From: UBA9926 sp913052075 | GTDB taxonomy: Bacteria > Pseudomonadota > Gammaproteobacteria > Pseudomonadales > Azotimanducaceae | DNA: 10,839 nucleotides | Assembly (NCBI GenBank): GCA_913052075.1 | Contig: CAJXDD010000079.1 | Location: 1-10,839, forward strand | Direction: 5' to 3' | In this document: positions 1-6,770 of the stretch, one piece after another | Numbering within the stretch: the first letter of the stretch is position 1 | How the letters are laid out: the number at the start of each line of letters is the position of its first letter | The notes under the pieces: model-generated | The model's database searches: none | Told to the model about the DNA's origin: nothing | The model's input: only the letters and a program-made list of their open reading frames with translations | Program-made: the position numbers and the translations under genes

Positions 1-2
1 GG

Positions 3-338
3 GTCTGCTATGTCTATGGGGAGCTTGATGAGACAAGCCTTTATGTCATGCGCCGGCATCGGGATCTGCACACCATTTACGGAGTTGCAGAAAATGCGGT
101 GGATTCAGCAAAGACCTATGCCGAAAAGCACCTTGCAGTCGTTGATGGTTTTGTTTCAGACAAGGAATTCCTGCTTGAGAACCGATTAGGGCTCGCCGAC
201 ATCCTTTTGGTGTCGTGTCTTGATTGGGCAAAAGCATACGGGTTTGATTTATCGCCGAACCTCAAGCGCTATCGGGACCGACTCATTGCGAGGCCCGCGT
301 ACCAGCGAGCGCACGAGAGGAACTATGGCAATCGATAA
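3..338 (+). CDS. Glutathione S-transferase, C-terminal part (5' end outside window)
   Basis: The frame is open from the left edge, so the start and the N-terminal thioredoxin-like domain lie outside the window. The visible 111 residues match the all-helical C-terminal domain of cytosolic glutathione S-transferases. A charged stretch (MRRHRDLHTIYG) is followed by helices and by the segment LGLADILLVSCLDWA, which resembles the GST N-capping box and hydrophobic staple, although glycine occupies the usual Ser/Thr position. The tail LKRYRDRLIARPAYQRA is the typical GST ending of the form 'W..R..ARPA...A'. GSTs conjugate or isomerise electrophilic compounds with glutathione in the cytoplasm. The catalytic residue is in the missing half, so class and substrate cannot be given. 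The next gene starts 42 bases downstream on the same strand, which suggests co-transcription. The family call is fairly secure; the role is not. Confidence 0.85.
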   Translation, partial: VCYVYGELDETSLYVMRRHRDLHTIYGVAENAVDSAKTYAEKHLAVVDGFVSDKEFLLENRLGLADILLVSCLDWAKAYGFDLSPNLKRYRDRLIARPAYQRAHERNYGNR

Positions 339-380
339 ACCAGGAATATTGAAAGCGGGAGCTGTTAAAAGGAGGCAAGG

Positions 381-1562
381 ATGGGCGCTTTAAGCGGTAT
401 CAAAGTGGTGGATCTAACGAGCATGGTGTCGGGGCCTGTGGCGGCGACCATATTGGCCGATCAAGGGGCTGAGGTCGTCAAAGTTGAGCCGCTCCATGGC
501 GAGCAGATGCGCTACCTTGGCCCTTCCGATCAAGGGACGCCGCCCACTTTTTTCTCCTGTAATCGAGGCAAACAATCTATTGCCGTGGACCTAAAGTCAG
601 AAGCTGGCCGAACGATTCTGTGGCGGTTGATTGAGCAAGCCGATGTGTTGATCCAGAACTTCAGGCCCGGGGCGATGGCTCGCATGGGGTTTAGTGACGA
701 GGACATTCGGTCGAAAAACCCGCGCATTGTTTATGTGTCCATCAGTGGGTTTGGTGAAACGGGGCCCTATGCCGATCAGCGGGTCTATGATCCTGTGATC
801 CAAGCGCTTTCCGGCGCAACAGACATTCAGGCGGATCGACTGACCGGGAAACCCACCATGTTCCGCGTCATCATTGCGGACAAAGTCGCATCACTCACGG
901 CATCTCAGGCGATTTCCAGTGCGCTCTATCACCGGGAGCGAACCGGAGAAGGGCAGGACATCAAATTATCAATGCTCGATGCCATGTTGTCTTTCTTCTG
1001 GCCCGAGGCCATGGCAGGGCTCACCTACGCGGATAACGAGTGGGACCCGTCATCGAAAGGGGCGGCGATGGATCTTGTGTTCGAAGCGAGTGACGGCTAC
1101 ATAACAGCTGGTGCTATTTCGGATAAAGAGTGGGTCGGTATGTGCCGATCGCTTAATCGTGAGGATTTGATTGACGATGAGCGGTTCGCCACTGCACGCG
1201 GGCGTGGGCTGAACGGGGATGAGCGAAAGCGGATCACCGGGGAGGAGATTGCGAAGTGGCCGCGTGAAGAAATCTTAGCCCGAATGCGGGAAAACGGAGT
1301 ACCCAGCGCGCCCTTATTGAAGCGCTCGGAATTGCTCGATAACGATCAGATCCAAGCCGGTGGATCGGTTGTTCGGAGGGAGCACGCAGGATTTGGCGAA
1401 GTGCGTCAGGCAGCGCCAGCGGCAAGGTTTGGCGCGAGTCCGAGTGAAATCGCGGGGCCGGCGCCACGCCTGGGTGAGCATTCGGTCGACATACTGCAAG
1501 CATTGGGCTACTCAGTAGAAGAATGCAGTCAATTAGTCGAGCAAAACATTATCAAAGCGTGA
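381..1562 (+). CDS. Family III (CaiB/BaiF/formyl-CoA transferase-type) CoA-transferase
   Basis: The product is 393 residues, a normal length for family III CoA-transferases, which move CoA between a thioester donor and a carboxylic acid in the cytoplasm through an aspartyl-CoA intermediate. The N-terminus (LSGIKVVDLTSMVSGP, residues 4-19) and the segment ADQGAEVVKVEP (26-37) form the characteristic Rossmann-like opening. NRGKQSIAVDLK (61-72), ADVLIQNFRPGAMARMG (87-103) and ISGFGETGPYAD (121-132) are family signatures. D167, in VIIADKVAS, aligns with the catalytic Asp169 of oxalate formyl-CoA transferase. RTGEGQDIKLSMLDAM (187-202) follows as expected, and the C-terminal APRLGEHSVDIL motif is present. 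The start is supported by AGGAGG at 370-375, five bases before the ATG. It lies between the GST and the SDR-like gene in a tight plus-strand run, so its acid substrate is probably made or used by those neighbours. Members of this family have many substrates (carnitine, bile acids, oxalate, succinyl adducts) and the sequence does not single one out. Confidence 0.93.
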   Translation: MGALSGIKVVDLTSMVSGPVAATILADQGAEVVKVEPLHGEQMRYLGPSDQGTPPTFFSCNRGKQSIAVDLKSEAGRTILWRLIEQADVLIQNFRPGAMARMGFSDEDIRSKNPRIVYVSISGFGETGPYADQRVYDPVIQALSGATDIQADRLTGKPTMFRVIIADKVASLTASQAISSALYHRERTGEGQDIKLSMLDAMLSFFWPEAMAGLTYADNEWDPSSKGAAMDLVFEASDGYITAGAISDKEWVGMCRSLNREDLIDDERFATARGRGLNGDERKRITGEEIAKWPREEILARMRENGVPSAPLLKRSELLDNDQIQAGGSVVRREHAGFGEVRQAAPAARFGASPSEIAGPAPRLGEHSVDILQALGYSVEECSQLVEQNIIKA

Positions 1563-1580
1563 GTGTACCGCTTGCGATGA

Positions 1581-1586
1581 AAGGAG
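1581..1586 (+). promoter_or_regulatory. Shine-Dalgarno site of the SDR-like gene
   Basis: AAGGAG lies 4 bases before the ATG at 1591 and 7 bases before the immediately following ATG at 1594. The second ATG therefore has the more usual spacing, and the mature protein may begin MKPV rather than MMKPV. Confidence 0.7.
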
Positions 1587-1590
1587 ATGA

Positions 1591-2361
1591 ATGATGAAAC
1601 CAGTCTGTTTGATTATGGGAGCTGGCGCCGGGATTGGCGGCACCGTCGGTAAAAAGTTTGCGAGTGAGGGCTACCACGCCGTGCTCTGCCGACGCAGTGA
1701 TGAAGTGGGTCTTGAGACATTAGTCTCAGACATCAAGGCCGCTGGCGGTGAGGCAAGCGGGTTTTTGCTCAACGCCGTGGATGAAGGGGCCATTGAGAAA
1801 CGGATCCGGCAGGTCGAGAACGAGATTGGTCCTATAGAGGTGGTGCTCTTTAACCTTGGTGCGCAGATTGGTAATCGATCACTCGAGGAAGTGACCTACA
1901 AGCAGTTTGAGCTCGGTTGGCGAATGGCAACCTTTGGACTATTCCGTATGGCCAAGGAACTGTTTCCTAGAATGGAAGCTAGAGGGGGAGGAACTTTTCT
2001 CGTGACATCGGCAACGGCCGCTGTTCGAGGAAATGCCGGGCAGCACTCCCATGCGGCAGCCATGGGTGGTAGACGGATGCTGTGTCAGTCCCTTAATGCT
2101 GAATACGCGGAAAAAGGGATTCATGTGGTGCACATTCTAGTGGACGGGGCAGTCGATGCGCCGGACACGCTAGGGAAAATGCTGGGTGAAGAGGCCTTTC
2201 AGAAGTTGCGTGAAACCCGGGGGATGGATCATGATGGGCTGATGTTGCCGGAGAAAATGGCAGAGACCTATTATCATCTGGCCATGCAGCACCGCTCGGC
2301 ATGGACGCACGAGTTGGATCTTCGCTCGTTCTCTGATCTGGCTTGGTTTAACCATCGCTAG
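1591..2361 (+). CDS. SDR-family (short-chain dehydrogenase-like) protein with a degenerate active site
   Basis: The product is 256 residues, typical of classical SDRs with a single Rossmann domain. The nucleotide-binding motif GAGAGIG is at residues 10-16, and basic residues R34-R35 after the second strand suggest NADP(H) rather than NAD(H). The NNAG-like segment reads FNLG (87-90). The usual Asn-Ser-Tyr-Lys tetrad is largely lost. S140 (LVTSATA) is kept, but the Asn position in the W-x-x-N helix is A113, the Tyr position is H154 and the Lys position is M158, placed by aligning HAAAMGGRRMLCQS with the usual YxxxK helix. The later GIHVVHILVDGAVD segment resembles SDR relatives that have Phe in place of Tyr, but those usually keep the Lys. 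The gene sits 28 bases after the CoA-transferase and 32 before the molybdopterin enzyme, so it is probably in the same operon. It may act on a CoA thioester or bind a nucleotide without classical dehydrogenase chemistry. The fold is secure, the activity unknown. Confidence 0.88.
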   Translation: MMKPVCLIMGAGAGIGGTVGKKFASEGYHAVLCRRSDEVGLETLVSDIKAAGGEASGFLLNAVDEGAIEKRIRQVENEIGPIEVVLFNLGAQIGNRSLEEVTYKQFELGWRMATFGLFRMAKELFPRMEARGGGTFLVTSATAAVRGNAGQHSHAAAMGGRRMLCQSLNAEYAEKGIHVVHILVDGAVDAPDTLGKMLGEEAFQKLRETRGMDHDGLMLPEKMAETYYHLAMQHRSAWTHELDLRSFSDLAWFNHR

Positions 2362-2393
2362 CAAGGTCTAGCCCTTCAAGAGGAGTCGCTAAC

Positions 2394-4580
2394 ATGGGTC
2401 AAGAAGCGAAATATTCGATTTGCAGTATCTGCGATATCGGTTGTCAGCTGCGCACTGAGACAATCAATGGTGAAGTGAAGCGGGTCATCGCTCACGACAA
2501 CCCCATGCTCGCTAAAAACATCTGCTTGAAGGGTGTTGCCGCTCCGAGTATCCACAACCATCCAGACCGCCTGAAAACGCCTCTGAAGCGAGTGGGCGAG
2601 CGCGGTGAAGATCGCTGGGAGGAAATCTCGTATGAACAGGCGATGGATGAAATCGCTGAAAAGTTAAAGTCCATCATTACACGATATGGTCCTGAGAGTT
2701 TTGCTGTGTCGACCTCGGGCTGGAACACCCAGGTCACTTATGGTGCGGACCGCCGGTTCATGAACTTGCTCGGCTCACCGAATTGGACGAGCGGGGTATC
2801 ACTCTGCGCTGGCAATACGGCTGCGGTTAACAAGCTGACCTATGGTTGGTTCCCCATGGGTGACTTTGGCAACACGAACTGCATTGTGCTCTTTGGACAC
2901 AACCCGAAAAAGCATTCTTGGACGCCAATTTATAACCAGGTGGAGGCCGCCCGCGCTCGAGGGGCGAAAGTCATCGTCTTAGACCCTCGCGTATCAGAGC
3001 AAGCAGCAGTGGCTGATCTGCACTTGCGGCTTCGAGCGGGCACTGATGCCGCAATGTGTCTCGGCTGGTTAAAAGTAATCTTTGATGAAGAACTCTACGA
3101 TAAGGACTTCGTGCGCGACTGGTGCATTGGCTTTGACGAGCTCAAAGCCCGGGTCGATGAATACCCGCTTGAACGCGTGGAAGAGATCACAGGGGTCAAT
3201 CGTGAACTGATTGCGGAAGCTGCTCGCATGTACGCGAATGCGGACGGCGCCATCATCCCTTGGACGCCTATCACCGATATGCAAATCTCATCGACCTCAG
3301 CGATTCGTTTGCATTCGATTCTGCGTGCTGTAACCGGCAACCTCGATGTGGTCGGTGGTGAGACCTTGGGGGGGTTCAATGCGGCCTACGTCCCCGAAAG
3401 TGAAATCGCGCTGCATGAGGAATTATCGTCAGAGCAAAAAGCCAAGCAGTTAGGGTTTGATGACCATCCGGTTTATACCTACCGAGTTGCGGAGATGTTG
3501 AAAGAGCCGACGGAGAGGGTGTGGGGTTACCCCTACGCAGACATTGTTATGGGTTGCCACATGGCAAATCCGTCTAACCTGTTCCGCGCGATGGCGACTG
3601 AGCAGCCTTACCCAGTGAAGGCCTTTTTCGTACTGGGCAATAACGCACTGATGAGTTACCCCAATCAGCACCAAGTATTGAAAGGCATGATGAACCAAGA
3701 ATTGATCGTTGCTCATGAGATTTTCATGACGCCAACGGCAATGCTTGCTGATTACGTGTTGCCCGGCGACGTGTTCAGCGAGCGCAATCACATCGCGGAT
3801 AGTTGGAGTTGGTCAACGCGTCTTTCGTTGTCGCAAAAGTCAGTGGAGCCGGCCGAAGGTGTTAGTAGTAGCTATGAGTTTTGGAAGGATTTAGCGAAGC
3901 GATTCGATTTTGGTAATCGCTTTCCATGGGAAACCATCGAGGACGTACTGGATTACCGATTGTCTCGATCGGGTCGCACTTTCGCGGACTTTGAAGCAAC
4001 CGGGTTTATGGAAATGCAGACGCCGGAATTTCGGAAATATCGAAAGACGGGGTTCGCGACGCCATCAGGGAAGGTTGAGCTAGCGTCTTCGGTACTGCGC
4101 GATCTAGGTTTTGATGCAGTGCCGTACTATCGAGAAGGTCCTGCACTCACCAAAGAATACCCATACGCCGTCTTCTCCGGTGTTCGCGAGGATCCTTTCT
4201 TTCAAACGGGGCAGCGGAATATCCCGGAATTGCGCAAGCGTTGCCCGCTTCCCAGCATTTTCATTCACCCAACCGATGCGGCAGCTGAGGGGCTTGAGAG
4301 TGGGGATTGGGTAGAGCTCCAAACCGCGTACGGAAAGGTCACGGCGGAACTTTCCGTGCAAGACAGCATGAAAGAAGGGCACTTGCGAGTACCACACGGC
4401 TGGTGGTATCCAGAGCTTCGAGGCAAGGCGGAACTGGGTGGCGCGTTCATCTCCAGTGATGCGGTCCTGTGCTCTGATGACGATGAATTCTTGGATCACG
4501 AGCAGGGCATCCCGCACTTTAAGGGTTATCCTGGCCGCTTGGTGAAGGTTGAAAAGCCTCTCGAACTCGAGGCTTCATGA
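2394..4580 (+). CDS. Acetylene hydratase-like molybdopterin (Mo/W-bisMGD) [4Fe-4S] enzyme
   Basis: The product is 728 residues, of the DMSO reductase superfamily. The N-terminal [4Fe-4S] motif has C10, C13, C17 and C44. The molybdopterin domain covers about 54-520 and the C-terminal dinucleotide-binding domain about 589-720. There is no Tat signal, so it should be cytoplasmic. In length and along its whole sequence it resembles, from memory, Pelobacter acetylenicus acetylene hydratase. Examples are RWEEISYEQAMDEIAEKL (74-91) and RRFMNLLGSPNWTS (120-133). Residues known to matter in that enzyme have counterparts here: Asp13 is D14, Lys48 is K46, the metal ligand Cys141 is C138, Trp179 is W176 and Trp293 is W290. 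Pocket residues Ile113 and Ile142 are W110 and A139. A redox-neutral hydration is therefore plausible, but the substrate and the metal (Mo or W) are unknown. No Fe-S or flavin partner subunit lies nearby. AAGAGGAG at 2379-2386, about 7 bases before the ATG, supports the start. It is the last large gene of the plus-strand run. Generic databases would probably call it a molybdopterin oxidoreductase. Confidence 0.9.
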   Translation: MGQEAKYSICSICDIGCQLRTETINGEVKRVIAHDNPMLAKNICLKGVAAPSIHNHPDRLKTPLKRVGERGEDRWEEISYEQAMDEIAEKLKSIITRYGPESFAVSTSGWNTQVTYGADRRFMNLLGSPNWTSGVSLCAGNTAAVNKLTYGWFPMGDFGNTNCIVLFGHNPKKHSWTPIYNQVEAARARGAKVIVLDPRVSEQAAVADLHLRLRAGTDAAMCLGWLKVIFDEELYDKDFVRDWCIGFDELKARVDEYPLERVEEITGVNRELIAEAARMYANADGAIIPWTPITDMQISSTSAIRLHSILRAVTGNLDVVGGETLGGFNAAYVPESEIALHEELSSEQKAKQLGFDDHPVYTYRVAEMLKEPTERVWGYPYADIVMGCHMANPSNLFRAMATEQPYPVKAFFVLGNNALMSYPNQHQVLKGMMNQELIVAHEIFMTPTAMLADYVLPGDVFSERNHIADSWSWSTRLSLSQKSVEPAEGVSSSYEFWKDLAKRFDFGNRFPWETIEDVLDYRLSRSGRTFADFEATGFMEMQTPEFRKYRKTGFATPSGKVELASSVLRDLGFDAVPYYREGPALTKEYPYAVFSGVREDPFFQTGQRNIPELRKRCPLPSIFIHPTDAAAEGLESGDWVELQTAYGKVTAELSVQDSMKEGHLRVPHGWWYPELRGKAELGGAFISSDAVLCSDDDEFLDHEQGIPHFKGYPGRLVKVEKPLELEAS

Positions 4581-4753
4581 CCAAACGAACGGCGCACCAG
4601 CATCGCATGATGGAGTTGAAGGCGAGAATCATGGCTGTCGTGGCAAATAGACTTTTCACATTCAAGCAGACGGGCCTCGATGGCTTGGTCAAGCGCAGCT
4701 TTTTGCCCAAGACCGAGCGAAAAAGTAGCCATCAAGGCAATAAGCAAAGTTGA
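4577..4753 (+). CDS. Possible small basic protein, ATGA-coupled to the molybdopterin gene
   Basis: A 58-codon open frame starts with an ATG that overlaps the stop of the preceding molybdopterin gene (ATGA at 4577-4580), an arrangement typical of translational coupling. A short GAGG at 4569-4572 lies 4 bases upstream, which is closer than ideal. The predicted peptide is rich in Lys, Arg, His and Gln and has no membrane segment or signal peptide. Residues 17-27 (RIMAVVANRLF) faintly recall the first helix of TetR-type regulators, but the rest of an HTH domain does not follow in this frame, so it could be a decayed regulator fragment. I recognise no family. It may be a chance ORF; the overlap and position are the only support. 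Confidence 0.3.
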   Translation: MTKRTAHQHRMMELKARIMAVVANRLFTFKQTGLDGLVKRSFLPKTERKSSHQGNKQS

Positions 4754-4793
4754 GTCGCTCGCCTTCAAACGAAGCCGCGACCCATCGACCCTG

Positions 4794-4827
4794 GCTCAAG
4801 CTTGTTCGCTGAGCAGATTGTCTTTTT
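4794..4827 (+). terminator. Candidate rho-independent terminator after the plus-strand run
   Basis: GCTC (4794-4797) plus AGC (4799-4801) can pair with GCT (4808-4810) plus GAGC (4811-4814). This gives a 7-base-pair stem with one bulged A and a 6-base loop. A run of five T lies at 4823-4827, eight bases after the stem, which is farther than ideal. The position is right for ending the operon before the convergent GH30 gene. The rest of 4754-4972 shows no other gene or clear signal. Confidence 0.4.
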
Positions 4828-4972
4828 ATTTGAAGTCGCTGGCGCGCAGATGAGTTGATTCGGTGAAACAGAGCCCCTTTTCTTTGATTGCAATGGATCT
4901 ATTTACCTGTGCGGTGAGCTAGCCCTTAAGCATTGTCAGTAACGTTTCTCAGCATAGATTTCGGCTATTTGA

Positions 4973-6625
4973 TCATTCGGTCCAGCGGTAAGTCGCGATG
5001 CTTTTGGGTGGGATACGGGCGCTGAAACGCCGATTGGAAAATTCCACGCTAAACGTTTGGCGCTTGCTGGTTGAGTTGGCAACGATGAGTGCGTAAGTCC
5101 CGTCGGGGTTTAGAAAAGCGACATTGGTCACGGTCTGGATGGATCCATAATTGGAGTGAATTCGGACAGCGCCAGGCCGAACGAATCTCGAAAACTGTCC
5201 CATTAGCCAGAACTCTGGTGTCTTGTATGACTCTGAGGAGCTGCCGTCTTTTTGGATTAGCATGGTGGGAGCCACTTTCCCCACTCGGTTGTACGGGCCT
5301 TGGTTAGCCTCGGCTGGGTTTTGCGTGATCATCGTGACCCAAGCGCTATAGGTTGTGGCCCCGTTCCGTAAATGCTGAATAACCGTTTCAAATCCGCGTC
5401 GGTTGTCGTCTCCATTCAGTCCCCAGACCGAACCCTCCGTGAACATGACGGGGATGTTCGGGTGAAGTGATTGGAGGGCCGCCATTTGTTTGCTCAGCCC
5501 ACCATAGTGGTGGAAAGCGATTCCATCTAACATGTGCGTCTGGTCGTTGGCTTTTAGATCTTTTATGAGTAATTCCGCCTCTCTCCAATGATCGAAGTTG
5601 TGGTCGAGCGCCCATAGCTTTACGTTGAGGGGTTTCCCGTACGCACCATCTACGCTGCGGAAATTGTTGTGCACTTCGATCAGCAAGTCTCGCTCTAGCT
5701 CCCAGGAGATGACCATTCCCGGATAGTCGGTAGGCTCAAATAGACGCTCGTTTTGGAGGGTGATCGCGTAAATGGGGATTCCTTCGGCCGCGTAAGCCTC
5801 CACGAATCGACGCAGATAACTGGCGTAATCATCCAACATACTTCGCTTGATTGGGCCACCTTGGACCATCGACTGTTTCGCACGCATCCAATCGGGCGGG
5901 CTCCATGGCGAGGCAAATATTTTGATTGGATTTTTTGTCGCCTCGCCGACCTCGATGGCCATTTTTAGCGTGTCGATGATGCCAAGGCTGAGAGGACGGT
6001 CGATGCTAAAGGGGGCGTTTGGTGCATCTTTTAAGCTGAACCAACCTTTTTTGTAAAGCGGTGGTGGACTCGCTTTCGTTCCATCAGAGAAGTCGGATGT
6101 ACCGATCTCGATGCGAAAAAGGTTCATGCCAATACCTTCATCAGGCGAAATCAATGATTTCAGTATTGCTCTTTGCTGTGGCCGCGTTTTATTTTTTCGT
6201 ATGGCATAAATGGTGGTATGTTCGAGCGATGACCCAATGCCTAATATCGTTTGGTAAGTGGTCGAGGAGTCGATCAAGACCGTTTCCGTCGCCTTTCCCA
6301 TGTTTTTCAGCCCCCTCCACTCCAGAGGGGGCTGCTCGGTTAAGCGGTAGCGGATATCAGTTTCAGGCCAAGGATCGGTGTACCACTTGTCGCTCATGGG
6401 ATGGAGTTCGGATGATATCCAGCTCTCGATTGTGATGCTGGAGGGTAGAGCAGATGGAGTATCGGCGGTGCCTTTAACAAGGTCTTTTGAGCTGGCGGCC
6501 GCTAGTGCGAAGGATTGCAAAAAGACGAGCTGGGCGTAAAAAGCGATAGTAATGAACAGGAGCGGGTGCCAACTCAGAGTGGCAGTTTCAAAGAGGCGAG
6601 AGAGTGTCAAATCGGGGCGTTTCAC
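4973..6625 (-). CDS. Secreted glycoside hydrolase family 30 (GH30) enzyme
   Basis: The product is 550 residues. It begins with a basic n-region, a hydrophobic stretch (about 21-40) and an ALAAA site near residue 44, so it should be exported by Sec. The (beta/alpha)8 domain carries GH30 marks: FQ-type entry YQTILGIGSSLE (124-135), RIEIGTSDFSD (171-181), FASPWSPPDWM (237-247), ITLQNE (288-293) and MFTEGS (394-399). E293 is the predicted acid/base and E397 the nucleophile of this retaining family. LWALDHNFDHW (337-347) and FHHYGG (371-376) are also typical. A beta-sandwich tail ends the protein at about 480-550. The RxxIGxxDFS form points to the glucosylceramidase/beta-1,6-glucanase side of GH30 rather than to the xylanases, but the substrate is not proven. 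A GTG start is chosen because GAGGG lies 8 bases upstream and a complete signal peptide follows. The gene stands alone between two molybdopterin enzyme loci and is probably transcribed separately. Confidence 0.9.
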   Translation of the reverse strand: MKRPDLTLSRLFETATLSWHPLLFITIAFYAQLVFLQSFALAAASSKDLVKGTADTPSALPSSITIESWISSELHPMSDKWYTDPWPETDIRYRLTEQPPLEWRGLKNMGKATETVLIDSSTTYQTILGIGSSLEHTTIYAIRKNKTRPQQRAILKSLISPDEGIGMNLFRIEIGTSDFSDGTKASPPPLYKKGWFSLKDAPNAPFSIDRPLSLGIIDTLKMAIEVGEATKNPIKIFASPWSPPDWMRAKQSMVQGGPIKRSMLDDYASYLRRFVEAYAAEGIPIYAITLQNERLFEPTDYPGMVISWELERDLLIEVHNNFRSVDGAYGKPLNVKLWALDHNFDHWREAELLIKDLKANDQTHMLDGIAFHHYGGLSKQMAALQSLHPNIPVMFTEGSVWGLNGDDNRRGFETVIQHLRNGATTYSAWVTMITQNPAEANQGPYNRVGKVAPTMLIQKDGSSSESYKTPEFWLMGQFSRFVRPGAVRIHSNYGSIQTVTNVAFLNPDGTYALIVANSTSKRQTFSVEFSNRRFSARIPPKSIATYRWTE

Positions 6626-6633
6626 TTCGGCAA

Positions 6634-6638
6634 CCCTC
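6634..6638 (-). promoter_or_regulatory. Shine-Dalgarno site deciding the GTG start of the GH30 gene
   Basis: On the minus strand GAGGG (complement CCCTC) lies 8 bases before the GTG at 6625-6623. No ATG in a suitable place would keep the full signal peptide. Confidence 0.6.
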
Positions 6639-6639
6639 T

Positions 6640-6658
6640 ACGTCACTTGTCTTGACGT
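6640..6658. promoter_or_regulatory. Perfect inverted repeat ACGTCA-N7-TGACGT, candidate operator
   Basis: Two exact 6-base half sites, ACGTCA at 6640-6645 and TGACGT at 6653-6658, are separated by 7 bases in the divergent intergenic region. The right arm overlaps a possible -35 box for the plus-strand gene, and the left arm lies just upstream of the GH30 ribosome binding site. The geometry fits a dimeric transcription factor that could control one or both genes. No regulator is encoded nearby, so its identity is unknown. Confidence 0.4.
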
Positions 6659-6681
6659 GTATCGACCTCCACAAGTTTAAG
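6652..6681 (+). promoter_or_regulatory. Possible sigma70-type promoter for the small plus-strand gene
   Basis: TTGACG at 6652-6657 matches the -35 consensus in five of six bases. TTTAAG at 6676-6681, with an 18-base spacer, matches the -10 consensus in four of six. Transcription would begin around 6688 and give a leader of about 80 bases before the ATG at 6771. This is a consensus match by eye only. Confidence 0.3.
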
Positions 6682-6755
6682 ATGTGGCGTTTTTAAAGCA
6701 ACAGAAGTGAAACAGAGAATCGATGGATGAGTTGGTGCGACTGTCAGCGAATCTC

Positions 6756-6762
6756 AAGGGAG
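6756..6762 (+). promoter_or_regulatory. Shine-Dalgarno site deciding the start at 6771
   Basis: AAGGGAG lies 8 bases before the ATG at 6771. The in-frame ATG at 6723 would add 16 residues but has no comparable site and would place this motif inside the coding region. Confidence 0.6.
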
Positions 6763-6770
6763 TAAGTGCA

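Noticed and set aside
4104..4517. Minus-strand 137-codon ORF
   Set aside because: It lies entirely inside the molybdopterin gene and shows no recognisable motifs; it is an antisense shadow.
4526..4768. Minus-strand 80-codon ORF with a hydrophobic start
   Set aside because: It begins with TTG, has no Shine-Dalgarno site and overlaps the 3' end of the well-supported molybdopterin gene on the other strand.
6061..6435. Plus-strand 124-codon ORF with a Phe-rich stretch
   Set aside because: It is antisense to the GH30 gene within its conserved N-terminal region, with no supporting ribosome binding site.
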